Below the pieces are notes generated by a model that did not search any database, had not been told where the DNA came from, and saw only the letters and a program-made list of their open reading frames with translations. A stretch of 64,000 nucleotides of DNA from the NCBI GenBank assembly GCA_019634415.1, contig JAHQVJ010000102.1, forward strand, positions 62,001-126,000, written 5' to 3'. The translations under genes were made by a program, and so were the position numbers. This DNA is from Myxococcales bacterium (GTDB lineage: Bacteria; Myxococcota_A; UBA796; GCA-2862545). This document shows positions 7,656 through 16,400 of this stretch, piece by piece. Each line of letters begins with the position of its first letter. Positions within the stretch are counted from its first letter, which is position 1.

Positions 7656-9473
7656 ATGCCGAAGGACCCGACGTTCAGCTACGAGATGCACGATGTGGTC
7701 GGCCGAGGGGGGTTCGGCACGGTGTACCGTGCGGAGCTGCGCGGCCCGAGCGGCTTCTCCAAGGTGGTGGCGGTCAAGCTGCTGAATCGCGAGGCCGAGG
7801 GCAACGTGGACCTCGTGCAGCGCCTGCGGGACGAGGCACGGATGTTGGGCCTGATCCAGCACCGCGCCATCGTGCAGGTGGACCGGCTGGTGGTGCTCGA
7901 CGGTCGCTGGGCCGTGGTCATGGAGTACGTGCCGGGCTTCGATCTGCGCGTGATCCTCAAGCAGTTCGGCGCCCTGCCGCTGGGGGCGGCGCTGGAGGTG
8001 GTGGAGGAGCTGGCCTCCGCCCTGCACGTGGCGTACTCCTCGGCTCCGGGCGTGGGTCCCGAGCCCACCACGCCCCTCGGGCTGATCCACCGCGACGTGA
8101 AGCCGGCGAACGTGCGGATCACGCGGTCGGGTGCGGTGAAGCTGCTGGACTTCGGCATCGCGCGGGCCCACTTCGCCAAGCGCGAGGCCGACACGTCCCA
8201 GCTGCGCTTCGGCTCCATGAACTACATGTCGCCTCGGCGCCTGGCCATGCAGGACGATGGCCACGCAGGCGACGTGTATGCGCTGGGGGCGGTGCTCTAC
8301 GAGGCGGTCACGTCGATCAGCCTGGGCATGTCGTCGCACCATCCGTCGGCCCATGCCGAGGTGGTGCGGGGTGGGCTCGAGGTGCTGCGCACCCTGTCGA
8401 TGCCCGAGGAGTTCGTGCAGCTGGTGGGAGACTGCCTGGCCTATGCGCCCGAGGACCGACCGGACGCGCGCCAGCTGCTGGCTCGAGCGCGGCAGATCCG
8501 CAACGGCCTGGGAGACGCGCCCTCGTTGCTCGAGTGGGTGGACCGGAGCTTTCCCGAGGTGGACGCCGTCTCGGCCAAGCCCGATGCCGTGATGGGCACG
8601 GTGCTCTACGAGGCCGCGCCCACGCGCTCCAACCTCACCATGACCACCGACCTGTTCACTCCCTTCGACGCGGCGCCCGACGTCGCGGCTCAGGCGGTGG
8701 GGGATTCACCAGTGCGGGGCTTCGACCCAGGTGCGATCTCGGCCGAAGGAGCGCTGGGCACGCTCACGGCCCCCACCGCGATGTCCGCGTTCGTCGAGGA
8801 GCCGGTGATGCGCACGGGTGTGTCGAGTGGGTCGTTGGCGATGGCGATGGTGGGGCTGGCCGCGCTGATCTTGGCGGTGGGCATGGTGATCGTGCAGCCC
8901 GAGGGCTTCGCGCTCACGGAGGTGCCGCCGGATCCGGAGCCGCCCACGCTGGCGCAGGGGCCGGTGGTGGAGCTGGTGGGGTTGGGGGACTCGTGCCAGG
9001 TGCATCCAATCGAGCCCGAGCGCGACAGCATCCGCTCGGTGGACGCACTCTTCAGGGGCTGGCAGGAGCTCGACATCGAGCGGGTGGGGCGCGTGATCGC
9101 CCACGACTTCGAGCGCCAGGTGGGCGACGATCTGCAAGACAAGGCGTCGTACATCGAGCAGCGCAAGGGCATGTTCGAGCGGCTGGAGACGGTCACCTGG
9201 ACGGGCACGGAGCGCGATGCGCTGGGCTGGGGGGTGCCCCAGGTGGAGGACGCGGTGGCGGTGCGCTGCGAGGCCACTGGCCACCTGCGCGTGGTCGTTC
9301 GCTACGACTGGTCGGTGCGCTCCAAGTCGGGCAACGAGAAGCAGGAGCAAGGGGTGGTGGACGCCTACGAGCTCGACGAGGACGGCTTCATCGTGTCGAA
9401 CCTGGACTACGCGGACCTGCAGGGAGCCCGCGGCTGGCGCAACCGCTGCTGCGAGGCGCCACCACCGCACTGA
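7656..9473 (+). CDS. Transmembrane Ser/Thr protein kinase
   Basis: A 605-residue Hanks-type kinase. The ATP loop GRGGFGTVY, VVAVKLL (catalytic Lys), LIHRDVKPANV (catalytic loop) and LLDFGIARA (Mg-binding DFG) are all intact; the APE motif is replaced by MSPRRL. A juxtamembrane linker leads to one membrane helix near residues 391-415 (MAMVGLAALILAVGMVIV). The outer part (about 455-600) has the look of an NTF2/SnoaL-like alpha-beta fold (SVDALFRGWQELDIERV onward), with two late Cys residues, and may be the sensor. The start at 7656 gives a standard kinase N-terminus; a longer frame to 7554 adds a non-conserved stretch. It is convergent with the small protein at 9481, only 7 bases apart. Confidence 0.88.
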   Translation: MPKDPTFSYEMHDVVGRGGFGTVYRAELRGPSGFSKVVAVKLLNREAEGNVDLVQRLRDEARMLGLIQHRAIVQVDRLVVLDGRWAVVMEYVPGFDLRVILKQFGALPLGAALEVVEELASALHVAYSSAPGVGPEPTTPLGLIHRDVKPANVRITRSGAVKLLDFGIARAHFAKREADTSQLRFGSMNYMSPRRLAMQDDGHAGDVYALGAVLYEAVTSISLGMSSHHPSAHAEVVRGGLEVLRTLSMPEEFVQLVGDCLAYAPEDRPDARQLLARARQIRNGLGDAPSLLEWVDRSFPEVDAVSAKPDAVMGTVLYEAAPTRSNLTMTTDLFTPFDAAPDVAAQAVGDSPVRGFDPGAISAEGALGTLTAPTAMSAFVEEPVMRTGVSSGSLAMAMVGLAALILAVGMVIVQPEGFALTEVPPDPEPPTLAQGPVVELVGLGDSCQVHPIEPERDSIRSVDALFRGWQELDIERVGRVIAHDFERQVGDDLQDKASYIEQRKGMFERLETVTWTGTERDALGWGVPQVEDAVAVRCEATGHLRVVVRYDWSVRSKSGNEKQEQGVVDAYELDEDGFIVSNLDYADLQGARGWRNRCCEAPPPH

Positions 9474-9480
9474 CGCTCGG

Positions 9481-9864
9481 CTAGAAGCGAAGCCCGAGCT
9501 GCACCATCCCGCCTCCCGGCTGTGGCATCACGCCGATGGCCAGCTCGTTCTTGCGCATCTTCTTCGCTCCCGTGGCCCACAGCCCGATGCCCGTGGCCAG
9601 GAACGGCACGGACAGACCCACGATGGCACCGCCGCCCACGACCTGGAACGCGTTGCCCGTGTTGCAGTCGGGGCGACCTTCGCTGCACACCCCCATCGAG
9701 GCCGCGCCCGAGATCATCAGGCCGCCTCCGAGGCCCGCGAGCAGGGCTCCGGGAACGGTCAGGCCGATGCCCACGTTGCGGGTGGCGCGGGCGCGCGGGT
9801 GGGGCAGGGGCTCCGAGGGATCGGAGCCACCGGCAGCAGCGAGGGTGGACAGGAAGAGGAACAC
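9481..9864 (-). CDS. Small envelope protein with two membrane segments
   Basis: A 127-residue protein of unknown function. It is read from GTG at 9864 because AAGGAGA (9870-9876) sits five bases upstream and the result is a short signal peptide (FLFLSTLAAAGG). Two Gly/Ala-rich hydrophobic segments follow (NVGIGLTVPGALLAGLGGG and VVGGGAIVGLSVPFLATG), separated by a loop with two Cys residues (VCSEGRPDC). The tail ends in VQLGLRF, resembling the last strand of an outer-membrane protein. Similar small two-segment proteins are common in myxobacteria, without known role. Confidence 0.62.
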   Translation of the reverse strand: MFLFLSTLAAAGGSDPSEPLPHPRARATRNVGIGLTVPGALLAGLGGGLMISGAASMGVCSEGRPDCNTGNAFQVVGGGAIVGLSVPFLATGIGLWATGAKKMRKNELAIGVMPQPGGGMVQLGLRF

Positions 9865-10079
9865 GCGCGTCTCCTTGGCTGCCCCGAGTCGCTGCAAGCG
9901 GCCTGCCACGCGGAGAGGGAGGGTTCTCCCTGGGAGAGTGCAGGTCATGTCTCGGGAGATGGGGCGCGAATGTCAAGGACTGGTGAGCGGCCCGCGAGGT
10001 GTCCGAAAATGTGGGACGTCTGGCAGATCGCCTAGGCGGATCCTCGCGTTACGAGCGCCGCATCGCCGAGGGAGCCGTC

Positions 10080-10703
10080 GTGCAGATCCGAATCTTCGTG
10101 TTCCAGGGGTTCACCGCTCTGGATGCCGTGGGGCCCTACGAGGTGCTCTCGCGGCTGCCGGGCGCCGACGTCCGCTTCGTGTCGCAGCAGCCGGGCGAGA
10201 TCCGCACGGACACGGGGCGCTTGGGCCTCACGGCCGATCTGGGCATGGCGGACGTGTCGTCGGCGGACATCCTGCTGGTGGCAGGCGGTAATCAGCTGCC
10301 CCACGAGTCCGACGAGGCGCTGATGGACTGGCTGCGCCAGATCCATGCCACCACCACCGTGACGGCTTCGGTGTGCACGGGGGCGCTGCTGCTGGGCGCT
10401 GCGGGGATCTTGCAGGGCAAGCAGGCCACCACCTACTGGGCCCGGCTGAACCGTCTGACGGACATGGGCGCCACCCCGGTGGAGCAACGCTGGGTGCGCG
10501 ACGGCAAGGTGTGGTGTGCGGCGGGGGTGTCGGCGGGCATCGACATGGCCCTGGCGCTGACGGCGGAGCTGACGGCGCCACAGGTGGCCCAGGCGCTGCA
10601 GCTGGGGATCGAGTACGACCCTGCGCCGCCCTTCGACGCTGGCTCACCGGCAAAGGCGGGTGAGGCGATCACGCAGCTGGTGCGCGCCTCGCTGGAGGGT
10701 TGA
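10080..10703 (+). CDS. DJ-1/PfpI-family protein (isonitrile hydratase-like)
   Basis: A 207-residue protein with the DJ-1/PfpI fold: IRIFVFQGFTALDAVGPYEV at the start, ILLVAGG in the middle, and the nucleophile elbow ASVCTGALLLGAAG with the reactive Cys. The later segment TTYWARLNRLTDMGATPVEQ and AAGVSAGIDMALAL match the isonitrile-hydratase and AraC-regulator-like branch of the family. There is no DNA-binding domain, so it is more likely an enzyme than a regulator. The GTG at 10080 follows GAGGGAG (10068-10074); the frame is open 27 codons upstream without support. Confidence 0.85.
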   Translation: MQIRIFVFQGFTALDAVGPYEVLSRLPGADVRFVSQQPGEIRTDTGRLGLTADLGMADVSSADILLVAGGNQLPHESDEALMDWLRQIHATTTVTASVCTGALLLGAAGILQGKQATTYWARLNRLTDMGATPVEQRWVRDGKVWCAAGVSAGIDMALALTAELTAPQVAQALQLGIEYDPAPPFDAGSPAKAGEAITQLVRASLEG

Positions 10704-10940
10704 CGGCGCTGGGAGCCGCGAGCCGATTACCGTCCCGCCACGCTCACTCCCCTCGACCGTCTCGCCTGGGTCGGCGGCACTGGTCTCGGTGCGCTCGCCT
10801 ACCAGCAACCCCGGATCAGGCGCGCTCCGCTCGATCGCGACAATCAACGGAGTTGATTGTCGCGATCAGAGGAGCCTGGTTTCCAGCACGGTCACCACCT
10901 GCGTCAGCGGCACGGGCTGGTCGGGTCGTGGCATGTGCGG
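10704..10940. other. Convergent intergenic region
   Basis: No gene is supported here. Apart from one very strong palindrome at 10833-10867, described separately, nothing recognisable was seen. Short open frames on either strand look like shadows and have no ribosome sites. Confidence 0.6.
10833..10867. terminator. Perfect 16-bp hairpin between convergent genes
   Basis: GATCGCGACAATCAAC, a 3-base GGA loop, then the exact reverse complement. It has no T-run on either side and is moderately AT-rich in the arms nearest the loop. It lies 130 bases after the DJ-1/PfpI stop and 74 bases before the stop of the convergent sulfotransferase-like gene, so a bidirectional terminator is the simplest reading; a protein-binding palindrome is also possible. 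Confidence 0.6.
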
Positions 10941-12443
10941 TCAGGGCAGCGTTCGCCGAACGTCCGTGTCGTGCGGGTACAGCTGCGCCACGTGCTGGGA
11001 GCGGTACGAGGTCACCCCGTCGTCGTCTCGATGGACCGGCGTCGACAGCCGCACGTCCAGCGCCACCTCGCCGCTCCACGGATCGAACTCCAGGATCCGC
11101 ACCGAGCTGCCTGCCCACCCCAGCTCCACGTTCGGCACACCCCCCTCCTTGTGAATGGCGCCGAAGTGGGCCAGCACGCGCCCCGAGTCCAGCGGATCGG
11201 CATCACCGCGCGTCGGTGCCGTGAGCCGGGGGCCCGGAGGCTCGAAGGACCACGCCTGGCGCACCCGTCGCTGGCCCTCGTCGATCTCGTAGGCCACCAC
11301 GCGGCTCGCCAGTGGCTCGTCGGGAGGATCCGTGTAGGGCGTGTGGCCGACGGCCTGGTTGTCGAAGAGCACCAGGCGTCCCTCGGCGTCCAGCGCAGGC
11401 GCATGCTGGTGGTACGGCCAGGCCACTTCGCCGTGGGGCTGCAACAGGAAGGGCTGCAGCTGTTGCGGCCAGCCTGCCGGATCCGACAGGATCCACATCA
11501 GCTCACCCTCGGCATCGAGGGCCGCCACTCCTTGGTTCCGCACGCTCACGATCACGGAGCCATCGGGCCTCGGCAGCACCGCGTTGGCATGGCCCCAGTC
11601 GAAGCCCGGCCCCGATGGACCGTTCGGCTTCCACGACAGCGAGCCGAAGCCGATGCGGGTGTCCGCCAGGCGATCCGCCAGGGTCCACTCGCTGAGCACG
11701 TGACCATCGGCGTCGAAGTGCACCACGTCGCTCGCCAGCAGCGTGGTGGCCTGATCGAGCACCGTGGGGGCCTCGTAGGAGCTCGGGTAGGCCGGCACGT
11801 CGCGCAGCCTCTCCACCAGGGTCCACAGCGTGCCGTCCGCATCGACGAACAGCTCGTGATGCGCGATGCCGAGGTCCCACTGTCGCACCGGCTGCCCGTG
11901 CAGATCCAGCTGCGACGGAGTGAAGTTGCGCAGACCGATCAGCCGACCGTCCGGCGTCAGCGTCACGTCGCGGAACAGGGGCTCGGCGCGAAGCAGCCAG
12001 GCCACCTCGAGGTCGTGTGTGTCCAGGGCCGCCAGCCAACCTGGCTGACCAGGCGCCGCCAGCGTGATCGGCAGCAGGAGGTAGCCCTCCGTCGGATGGG
12101 CGTGTGCGAGCACGTCGATCTCGGGGAAGTCGTCGGGCAGCTCGGGCATCTGCACGCTCTGACCCACGCACTGATCCGAGACCGCCGAGCACACCTCCAC
12201 CTCCCACTGCCGTCCGGGCTTCAGGCCCAGCAACGGGATGTGGTGGACGAGGGAGGCCGTGGGAGAGGTGAGCCGAATCGTCTCGCTGCCGTCCGTCATC
12301 TCGACGGTGACCCGCACGGGCAAGGCCTGCCGGACCTCGAGCAGCGGCGACAGCGGTGCGTCGTCGAAGTGGACGACCTCCATCGTGGGCGGCAGGACCG
12401 GTCGGCACCCTGCCCACCAGCCGATCACCAACGTCGAAACCAT
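10941..12443 (-). CDS. Second arylsulfotransferase (ASST)-like lipoprotein
   Basis: A 500-residue paralogue of the protein at 5935. The ATG at 12443 follows GGAGGGAG and gives a very short lipoprotein signal (MVSTLVIGWWAGC). The active-site pattern of the family recurs in order: IAHHELFVDADG, DWGHANAVL, VIVSVRNQGV and HQHAPALDAEG. The His, HxN, Arg and last His positions are therefore kept, although the second His of the first paralogue's VRHQ is Asn here. A likely periplasmic or outer-membrane-anchored sulfotransferase or a structural beta-propeller. It is transcribed away from the small secreted protein at 12590. Confidence 0.75.
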   Translation of the reverse strand: MVSTLVIGWWAGCRPVLPPTMEVVHFDDAPLSPLLEVRQALPVRVTVEMTDGSETIRLTSPTASLVHHIPLLGLKPGRQWEVEVCSAVSDQCVGQSVQMPELPDDFPEIDVLAHAHPTEGYLLLPITLAAPGQPGWLAALDTHDLEVAWLLRAEPLFRDVTLTPDGRLIGLRNFTPSQLDLHGQPVRQWDLGIAHHELFVDADGTLWTLVERLRDVPAYPSSYEAPTVLDQATTLLASDVVHFDADGHVLSEWTLADRLADTRIGFGSLSWKPNGPSGPGFDWGHANAVLPRPDGSVIVSVRNQGVAALDAEGELMWILSDPAGWPQQLQPFLLQPHGEVAWPYHQHAPALDAEGRLVLFDNQAVGHTPYTDPPDEPLASRVVAYEIDEGQRRVRQAWSFEPPGPRLTAPTRGDADPLDSGRVLAHFGAIHKEGGVPNVELGWAGSSVRILEFDPWSGEVALDVRLSTPVHRDDDGVTSYRSQHVAQLYPHDTDVRRTLP

Positions 12444-12589
12444 GCTCCCTCCAACCGTCGCCCAGCAAGGCCGAAGTGTACCCGGGCTCGCGTTGTTGCC
12501 GCGGTGGGCTCGTGTGGAACGGTGTTGAAGCGTGTGGAGTGAGCGATCTGCGCCTGACCCGTACTGGATGCGACGATGCGGAGGACGAG

Positions 12590-13078
12590 ATGACTGTTGT
12601 GCCGATCTTGCTCTGGAGCGCCTCGGCGCAGGCCCAGGCGCCGGAGGTGTTGGAGTGCGACACGACGCACTGGGTGGAAGCGGAGGACCAGGAGTTCGCC
12701 TTTGGCAACGTGCTCGTCCCCGGCCTGCGAGAGGACTGCGACGTGGATCCAAAGGCCCTCTTGGCAGCAATGGAGGCCACGGACCCCTCGTTCGTGTCCT
12801 TCCGCGACGACGTGTGGTCGTCCGTCCGCGACGAGTGCTTCGACGGCCTCGCACAGGCCCCGGACTGGACTGCGGCGGCGGAGTGCGACGCCAGCTGCTC
12901 GGGGTCCGGTCCGCTCCAGACGAGCACCGACGACGAGCTCTATGGCATGGATGGAGCGTCTGGCATGGCGTGCGAGCTGGCCTTCCGCTTGCCTGCCGGG
13001 GCGGACACCTGCTGGGGAGAGCTCGTCTGCCGCGGGCTGTGTGTCCGCACCTTCTCTACCCTGTGGACGTGTGACTGA
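12590..13078 (+). CDS. Small secreted Cys-containing protein of unknown function
   Basis: A 162-residue protein with a short signal peptide (MTVVPILLWSASAQAQA) and about nine Cys residues in the mature part, in pairs such as ECDASCSG, CWGELVCRGLC and TLWTCD. That pattern suggests disulfide bonds outside the cytoplasm. No family was recognised. The ATG at 12590 follows GAGGACGAG, a weak ribosome site; the frame is open upstream for 78 codons but without a signal peptide. The downstream regulator gene begins 3 bases after the stop, so the two are probably cotranscribed. Confidence 0.6.
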   Translation: MTVVPILLWSASAQAQAPEVLECDTTHWVEAEDQEFAFGNVLVPGLREDCDVDPKALLAAMEATDPSFVSFRDDVWSSVRDECFDGLAQAPDWTAAAECDASCSGSGPLQTSTDDELYGMDGASGMACELAFRLPAGADTCWGELVCRGLCVRTFSTLWTCD

Positions 13079-13081
13079 TCG

Positions 13082-15745
13082 GTGCGAGCCGCGGCATCGG
13101 GCTTGGTCACGCTGTCGGGTGGGGTCGTAGACCTCGAACGTCGCGTCGTGGAGCGCGGAGAGCGCGCGCACACCCTGTCCGTGCTCGAGGTGAGCTTCCT
13201 GGGCACGCTGCTCGAGGCCGAGGGCCGACCCGTGCCGCGAGACGTGCTGCTCCGCGAGGTCTGGGGGTATCGATCCACCTCGCGGTCCCGCTCGGTGGAT
13301 CATGCCGTCAAGCGGCTCCGGCGCAAGCTCGAGCGCGATCCGCGTCGGCCCGAGCACCTGCTCACGGTGCACCAGGTGGGGTACCGCTTGGCCGTCGAGT
13401 CCGAGTCTGCGGAGCCGGGCTTCGTGGGCCGGGAGTCGGAGCTGCAGGCACTGTCGGACATGCTGCGGGACCCGGGTCTCGTGACCCTGATCGGCCCCGG
13501 CGGGATGGGCAAGTCCTCCGTGGCGCGCCAGATCGTCCGTCGTCTCGGTGGGCGCTGGTCGGACCGGGTGGAGTGGGTGGATCTGCAGGGGCAACGCAGC
13601 CTGCAGACCGCTCTGTGCAGCGTGGCCGAGGCCATCGGGATGACCGTGCGGAGAGACGTCGCCGTCGAGGCCATCGGACAGTGTTTGGCCGATCGTGGTG
13701 TGGCCTTACTGGTCCTGGACGCAGTGGAGGGGGTGGCGCGACCCCTCGGGGCTGCCGTGGCCGCATGGCGGCGATGCGCTCCCAAGCTGCGGATCCTCGT
13801 CACGTCGCGGGTGCGCCTGCACGCACGGGGTGAGCAGCTGCTGGAGCTCGGACCGCTGGCCGAGGACGACGCCGTGGCGCTGCTGCGGAGCCGGGCTCGT
13901 GCGGTGAGGCTGGATCTCGAGGCCTCGCAGCAGACGTGGGTGGCGCTGGCTGCGCGCCTCGACGGCATGCCCCTCGCCCTCGAGCTGGCCGCGGGCCGGG
14001 CCAACGTGCTGTCGCCCGAGCAGCTCCTCGCCGAGGTGCAACGTCGCTCGGGCCTGCTGTCGAGCCCCACGCGAACCCTGCAGTCGGTCCTGGATGCGTC
14101 GTGGGAGCTGGCGTCGGCCGACGAGCAAGCCGCCCTGGTGCAGCTGTGTCTGTTCGAGGGGGGCTTCCAGGTCCAGCACGCAGCAGCGGTGCTGGGGCAG
14201 GACGCGCCTGCGGCGATCCGGTGCATCCAGGCGCTTCGAGATCAGAGCTGGCTGCGGGCCTGGACGTCGCCGGGAGCGCCAGAGCTGCGCCTGGGCATGT
14301 ACGAGAGCGTGCGGGACTACCTGCTCACGAAGCCGCCTGCTGGGGAGGCCGTGCAGCTGCGCCACGCGGAGGTGTTCGCGGCACTGGGGGCCCCGAGCGT
14401 CTTGCGTCGGGCGCGGCAGGCCCGCACGCCCGCTGCCCTTGCCCGATACGGAGCGGAGCACGCCAACCTGCGGGTGGCCTTCGAGACGGCGATGGCGCTG
14501 GGGCGCCACGATCTGGCGGTGCGGCTGTGGGCAGCGCTGCACAAGTGGCTGCACCACCGAGGCCCCTTCGCCACCTCCATCGCGCTGGCCGAGCGGCTGC
14601 TCGAGGGGGATCTCCCCTCGGCCGACGAGGCCCTCGTGCGCCGCTCGGCAGCGGATCTGCATCGACGTCTCGGCCACATGGAGCGCGCCGAGGCGTGGGC
14701 CCGACGCGGCATGGCGTGCGCCGACGACGGTGGCTCCGCGCGGCTGGGTGCGGCCTGTCGCGAGGTCGTCGCCAGCTTGCTCCTTCGCCAGGGCAAGGGG
14801 GCCGCCGCCGAGGCCTTGCTCCACGAAGCCGAGACCTTGCTCGCCGTCGAGCCGTGCCCCGTGGTGGCTGCGTCGGTGTGGAGTGCTCGCGGCGCGCTCG
14901 CCCGCGATCGCGGCGACCTGGTGGCGTCGAGCCAGCGCTACGAGCAGGCCCTGCAGCTGGCGCTGGACTGCGGAGACACGGTGCTGCAGGCGGCCATCCA
15001 CAATGCGCTGGCCACGGTGGCGCGTGCCCTGGGTGATCAGGCGCTGGCGGCGGTGCAGTACGCCCGTGGCATCGAGGTCACCGAGGCACTCGACGGATGC
15101 ACCGCAGTGCCGAGGATGAACCTAGCGAACCTGCATGCCGACTGCGACCGCTTCGAAGAGGCCGAGGAGGGCTATCGAGCGGCCCTCGCCGACGCGACGA
15201 CCCAGGGAAACTCTGCGCTGCAGGCCTCGATCCTCACGAACTTGGCCACGGTGTACCTCTCGCAGGGGGACTATGCCCAAGCGCTGGAGCTTCTGGTTCG
15301 CGCGCTGCCCCTGCATCGGCAACGTCGCTCTCGGCGGCACGAGGTGGCCACGCTGTTGATCCTGGGCGAGGTGGCGCTCCGTCAGCGAATCGCCGCCACG
15401 GCCGGAGGGCGCTTCCACGAGGCGAGGCGTGTGGCCGAGGCGGCAGGGCTGCAGCGGCACTGGGGTCTGGCTGAGCTGGGCATGGCGCGGGCCGCCCTGC
15501 TGAGAGGGCTGTCGGGCGAGGCGGAGGACTGGCTGCAATCGGCCGAGCCGCGGCTTCGCGCCGTGGATCATCGCCGGGGACTGGCCCAGCTGCAGTGCGT
15601 GCGTGGCTTGTTGGCCCAGCAGCGGGGCGAGGCGGCGCGGGCACGCGAGCACGCGGCCTCGGCGTCGAGGCTCGCGCCCCAGGACCGTCCGGGTCGAGGG
15701 TCGACCCTGGCGTGGCTCCTGGCTCGTCTCGACCGTGAGAGATGA
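13082..15745 (+). CDS. wHTH-ATPase-TPR transcriptional regulator
   Basis: An 887-residue regulator. Residues 1-105 form an OmpR/PhoB-type winged helix (LREVWGYRSTSRSRSVDHAV, KRLRRKLE, VHQVGYRLA). It is followed by a STAND-type NTPase with P-loop GPGGMGKSS near residue 138, a Walker-B-like ALLVLDAVEG, and DGMPLALELAAGRA, the GxP-type motif of the family. The second half (about 480-887) is helical TPR repeats (for example MERAEAWARRGM, YAQALELLVRALPLHRQ). Such proteins sense ligands or partners through the TPR part and release the DNA-binding domain on ATP binding. The GTG start at 13082 has no clear ribosome site. It may control the secreted gene just downstream. Confidence 0.85.
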   Translation: MRAAASGLVTLSGGVVDLERRVVERGERAHTLSVLEVSFLGTLLEAEGRPVPRDVLLREVWGYRSTSRSRSVDHAVKRLRRKLERDPRRPEHLLTVHQVGYRLAVESESAEPGFVGRESELQALSDMLRDPGLVTLIGPGGMGKSSVARQIVRRLGGRWSDRVEWVDLQGQRSLQTALCSVAEAIGMTVRRDVAVEAIGQCLADRGVALLVLDAVEGVARPLGAAVAAWRRCAPKLRILVTSRVRLHARGEQLLELGPLAEDDAVALLRSRARAVRLDLEASQQTWVALAARLDGMPLALELAAGRANVLSPEQLLAEVQRRSGLLSSPTRTLQSVLDASWELASADEQAALVQLCLFEGGFQVQHAAAVLGQDAPAAIRCIQALRDQSWLRAWTSPGAPELRLGMYESVRDYLLTKPPAGEAVQLRHAEVFAALGAPSVLRRARQARTPAALARYGAEHANLRVAFETAMALGRHDLAVRLWAALHKWLHHRGPFATSIALAERLLEGDLPSADEALVRRSAADLHRRLGHMERAEAWARRGMACADDGGSARLGAACREVVASLLLRQGKGAAAEALLHEAETLLAVEPCPVVAASVWSARGALARDRGDLVASSQRYEQALQLALDCGDTVLQAAIHNALATVARALGDQALAAVQYARGIEVTEALDGCTAVPRMNLANLHADCDRFEEAEEGYRAALADATTQGNSALQASILTNLATVYLSQGDYAQALELLVRALPLHRQRRSRRHEVATLLILGEVALRQRIAATAGGRFHEARRVAEAAGLQRHWGLAELGMARAALLRGLSGEAEDWLQSAEPRLRAVDHRRGLAQLQCVRGLLAQQRGEAARAREHAASASRLAPQDRPGRGSTLAWLLARLDRER

Positions 15746-15769
15746 GGGGGAGACTCGTCTCGTGGCGAG

Positions 15770-15798
15770 TGCCACATCTGCCACATCCGTGCCACATC
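15770..15798. repeat. Three direct repeats TGCCACATC
   Basis: TGCCACATC starts at 15770, 15779 and 15790, 47 bases before the start codon of the dockerin-like secreted protein and just after the regulator gene. Spacings of 9 and 11 bases put the copies on nearly the same helix face. They are candidate binding sites for the upstream winged-helix regulator, since OmpR-type and SARP-type proteins bind direct repeats. This is inferred from position only. Confidence 0.4.
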
Positions 15799-15844
15799 GT
15801 TCCTGCGACGGTGACCTCACCGGCACAGACCGGTGGAGGTTCCC

Positions 15845-16366
15845 ATGATGAAGCGCTTCTCGATCCTGGCCCTGGGCTCGCTGTTCTTCGCCGCTCCGTC
15901 CTTCGCACAGACCTGTCCCAGCGACTGCTCCGACATCGTCTGGGGAGACGTCAACGGCGACGGGGCCATCGACATCACCGACCTGTCGGTGCTGGCGAGC
16001 CACCTGGCGGGTACCGGCACCGTCGTGCCCTGCGACGGCGCCGACAACAACCGCGATGGCGCCATCGACATCGCCGACCTCAACAACCTCGGCGCCTACC
16101 TGGCTGGCACGGGTCCTGCGCCGCAGGAGCAGTTCTGCTGCGACGACTGCGCCAACACCACCGCCGCTGGCGACGCGAACGAGGATGGCACCGTGGACAT
16201 CGCCGACTCCACGGCGATCTCCGACTACCTGGCGGGCACCAACACCGACATCTGCCTGCACGCCGCTGACGCCAACGCCGACGGCGTGGTGGACGAAGCG
16301 GACGTGAAGGTGGTGCTGGCCTACCTCTTCGATGGTGGAGACGCACCCGCCCTCGAGTGCTTCTGA
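15845..16366 (+). CDS. Secreted dockerin-like Ca-binding repeat protein
   Basis: A 173-residue protein with a clear signal peptide (FSILALGSLFFAAPSFAQ) and four dockerin/EF-hand-like units. These are GDVNGDGAIDITDLSVLASH, ADNNRDGAIDIADLNNLGAY, GDANEDGTVDIADSTAISDY and ADANADGVVDEADVKVVLAY, each with the DxNxDGxxD calcium loop and a following helix. Cys pairs lie between units (TCPSDC, CCDDC). No catalytic domain is attached, so it looks like a stand-alone calcium-binding scaffold or adaptor. GGAGG at 15835-15839 supports the ATG at 15845. Confidence 0.82.
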   Translation: MMKRFSILALGSLFFAAPSFAQTCPSDCSDIVWGDVNGDGAIDITDLSVLASHLAGTGTVVPCDGADNNRDGAIDIADLNNLGAYLAGTGPAPQEQFCCDDCANTTAAGDANEDGTVDIADSTAISDYLAGTNTDICLHAADANADGVVDEADVKVVLAYLFDGGDAPALECF

Positions 16367-16400
16367 CCGCGGCGATCCGCCGAGGGTGTCGTCGGCAGCG

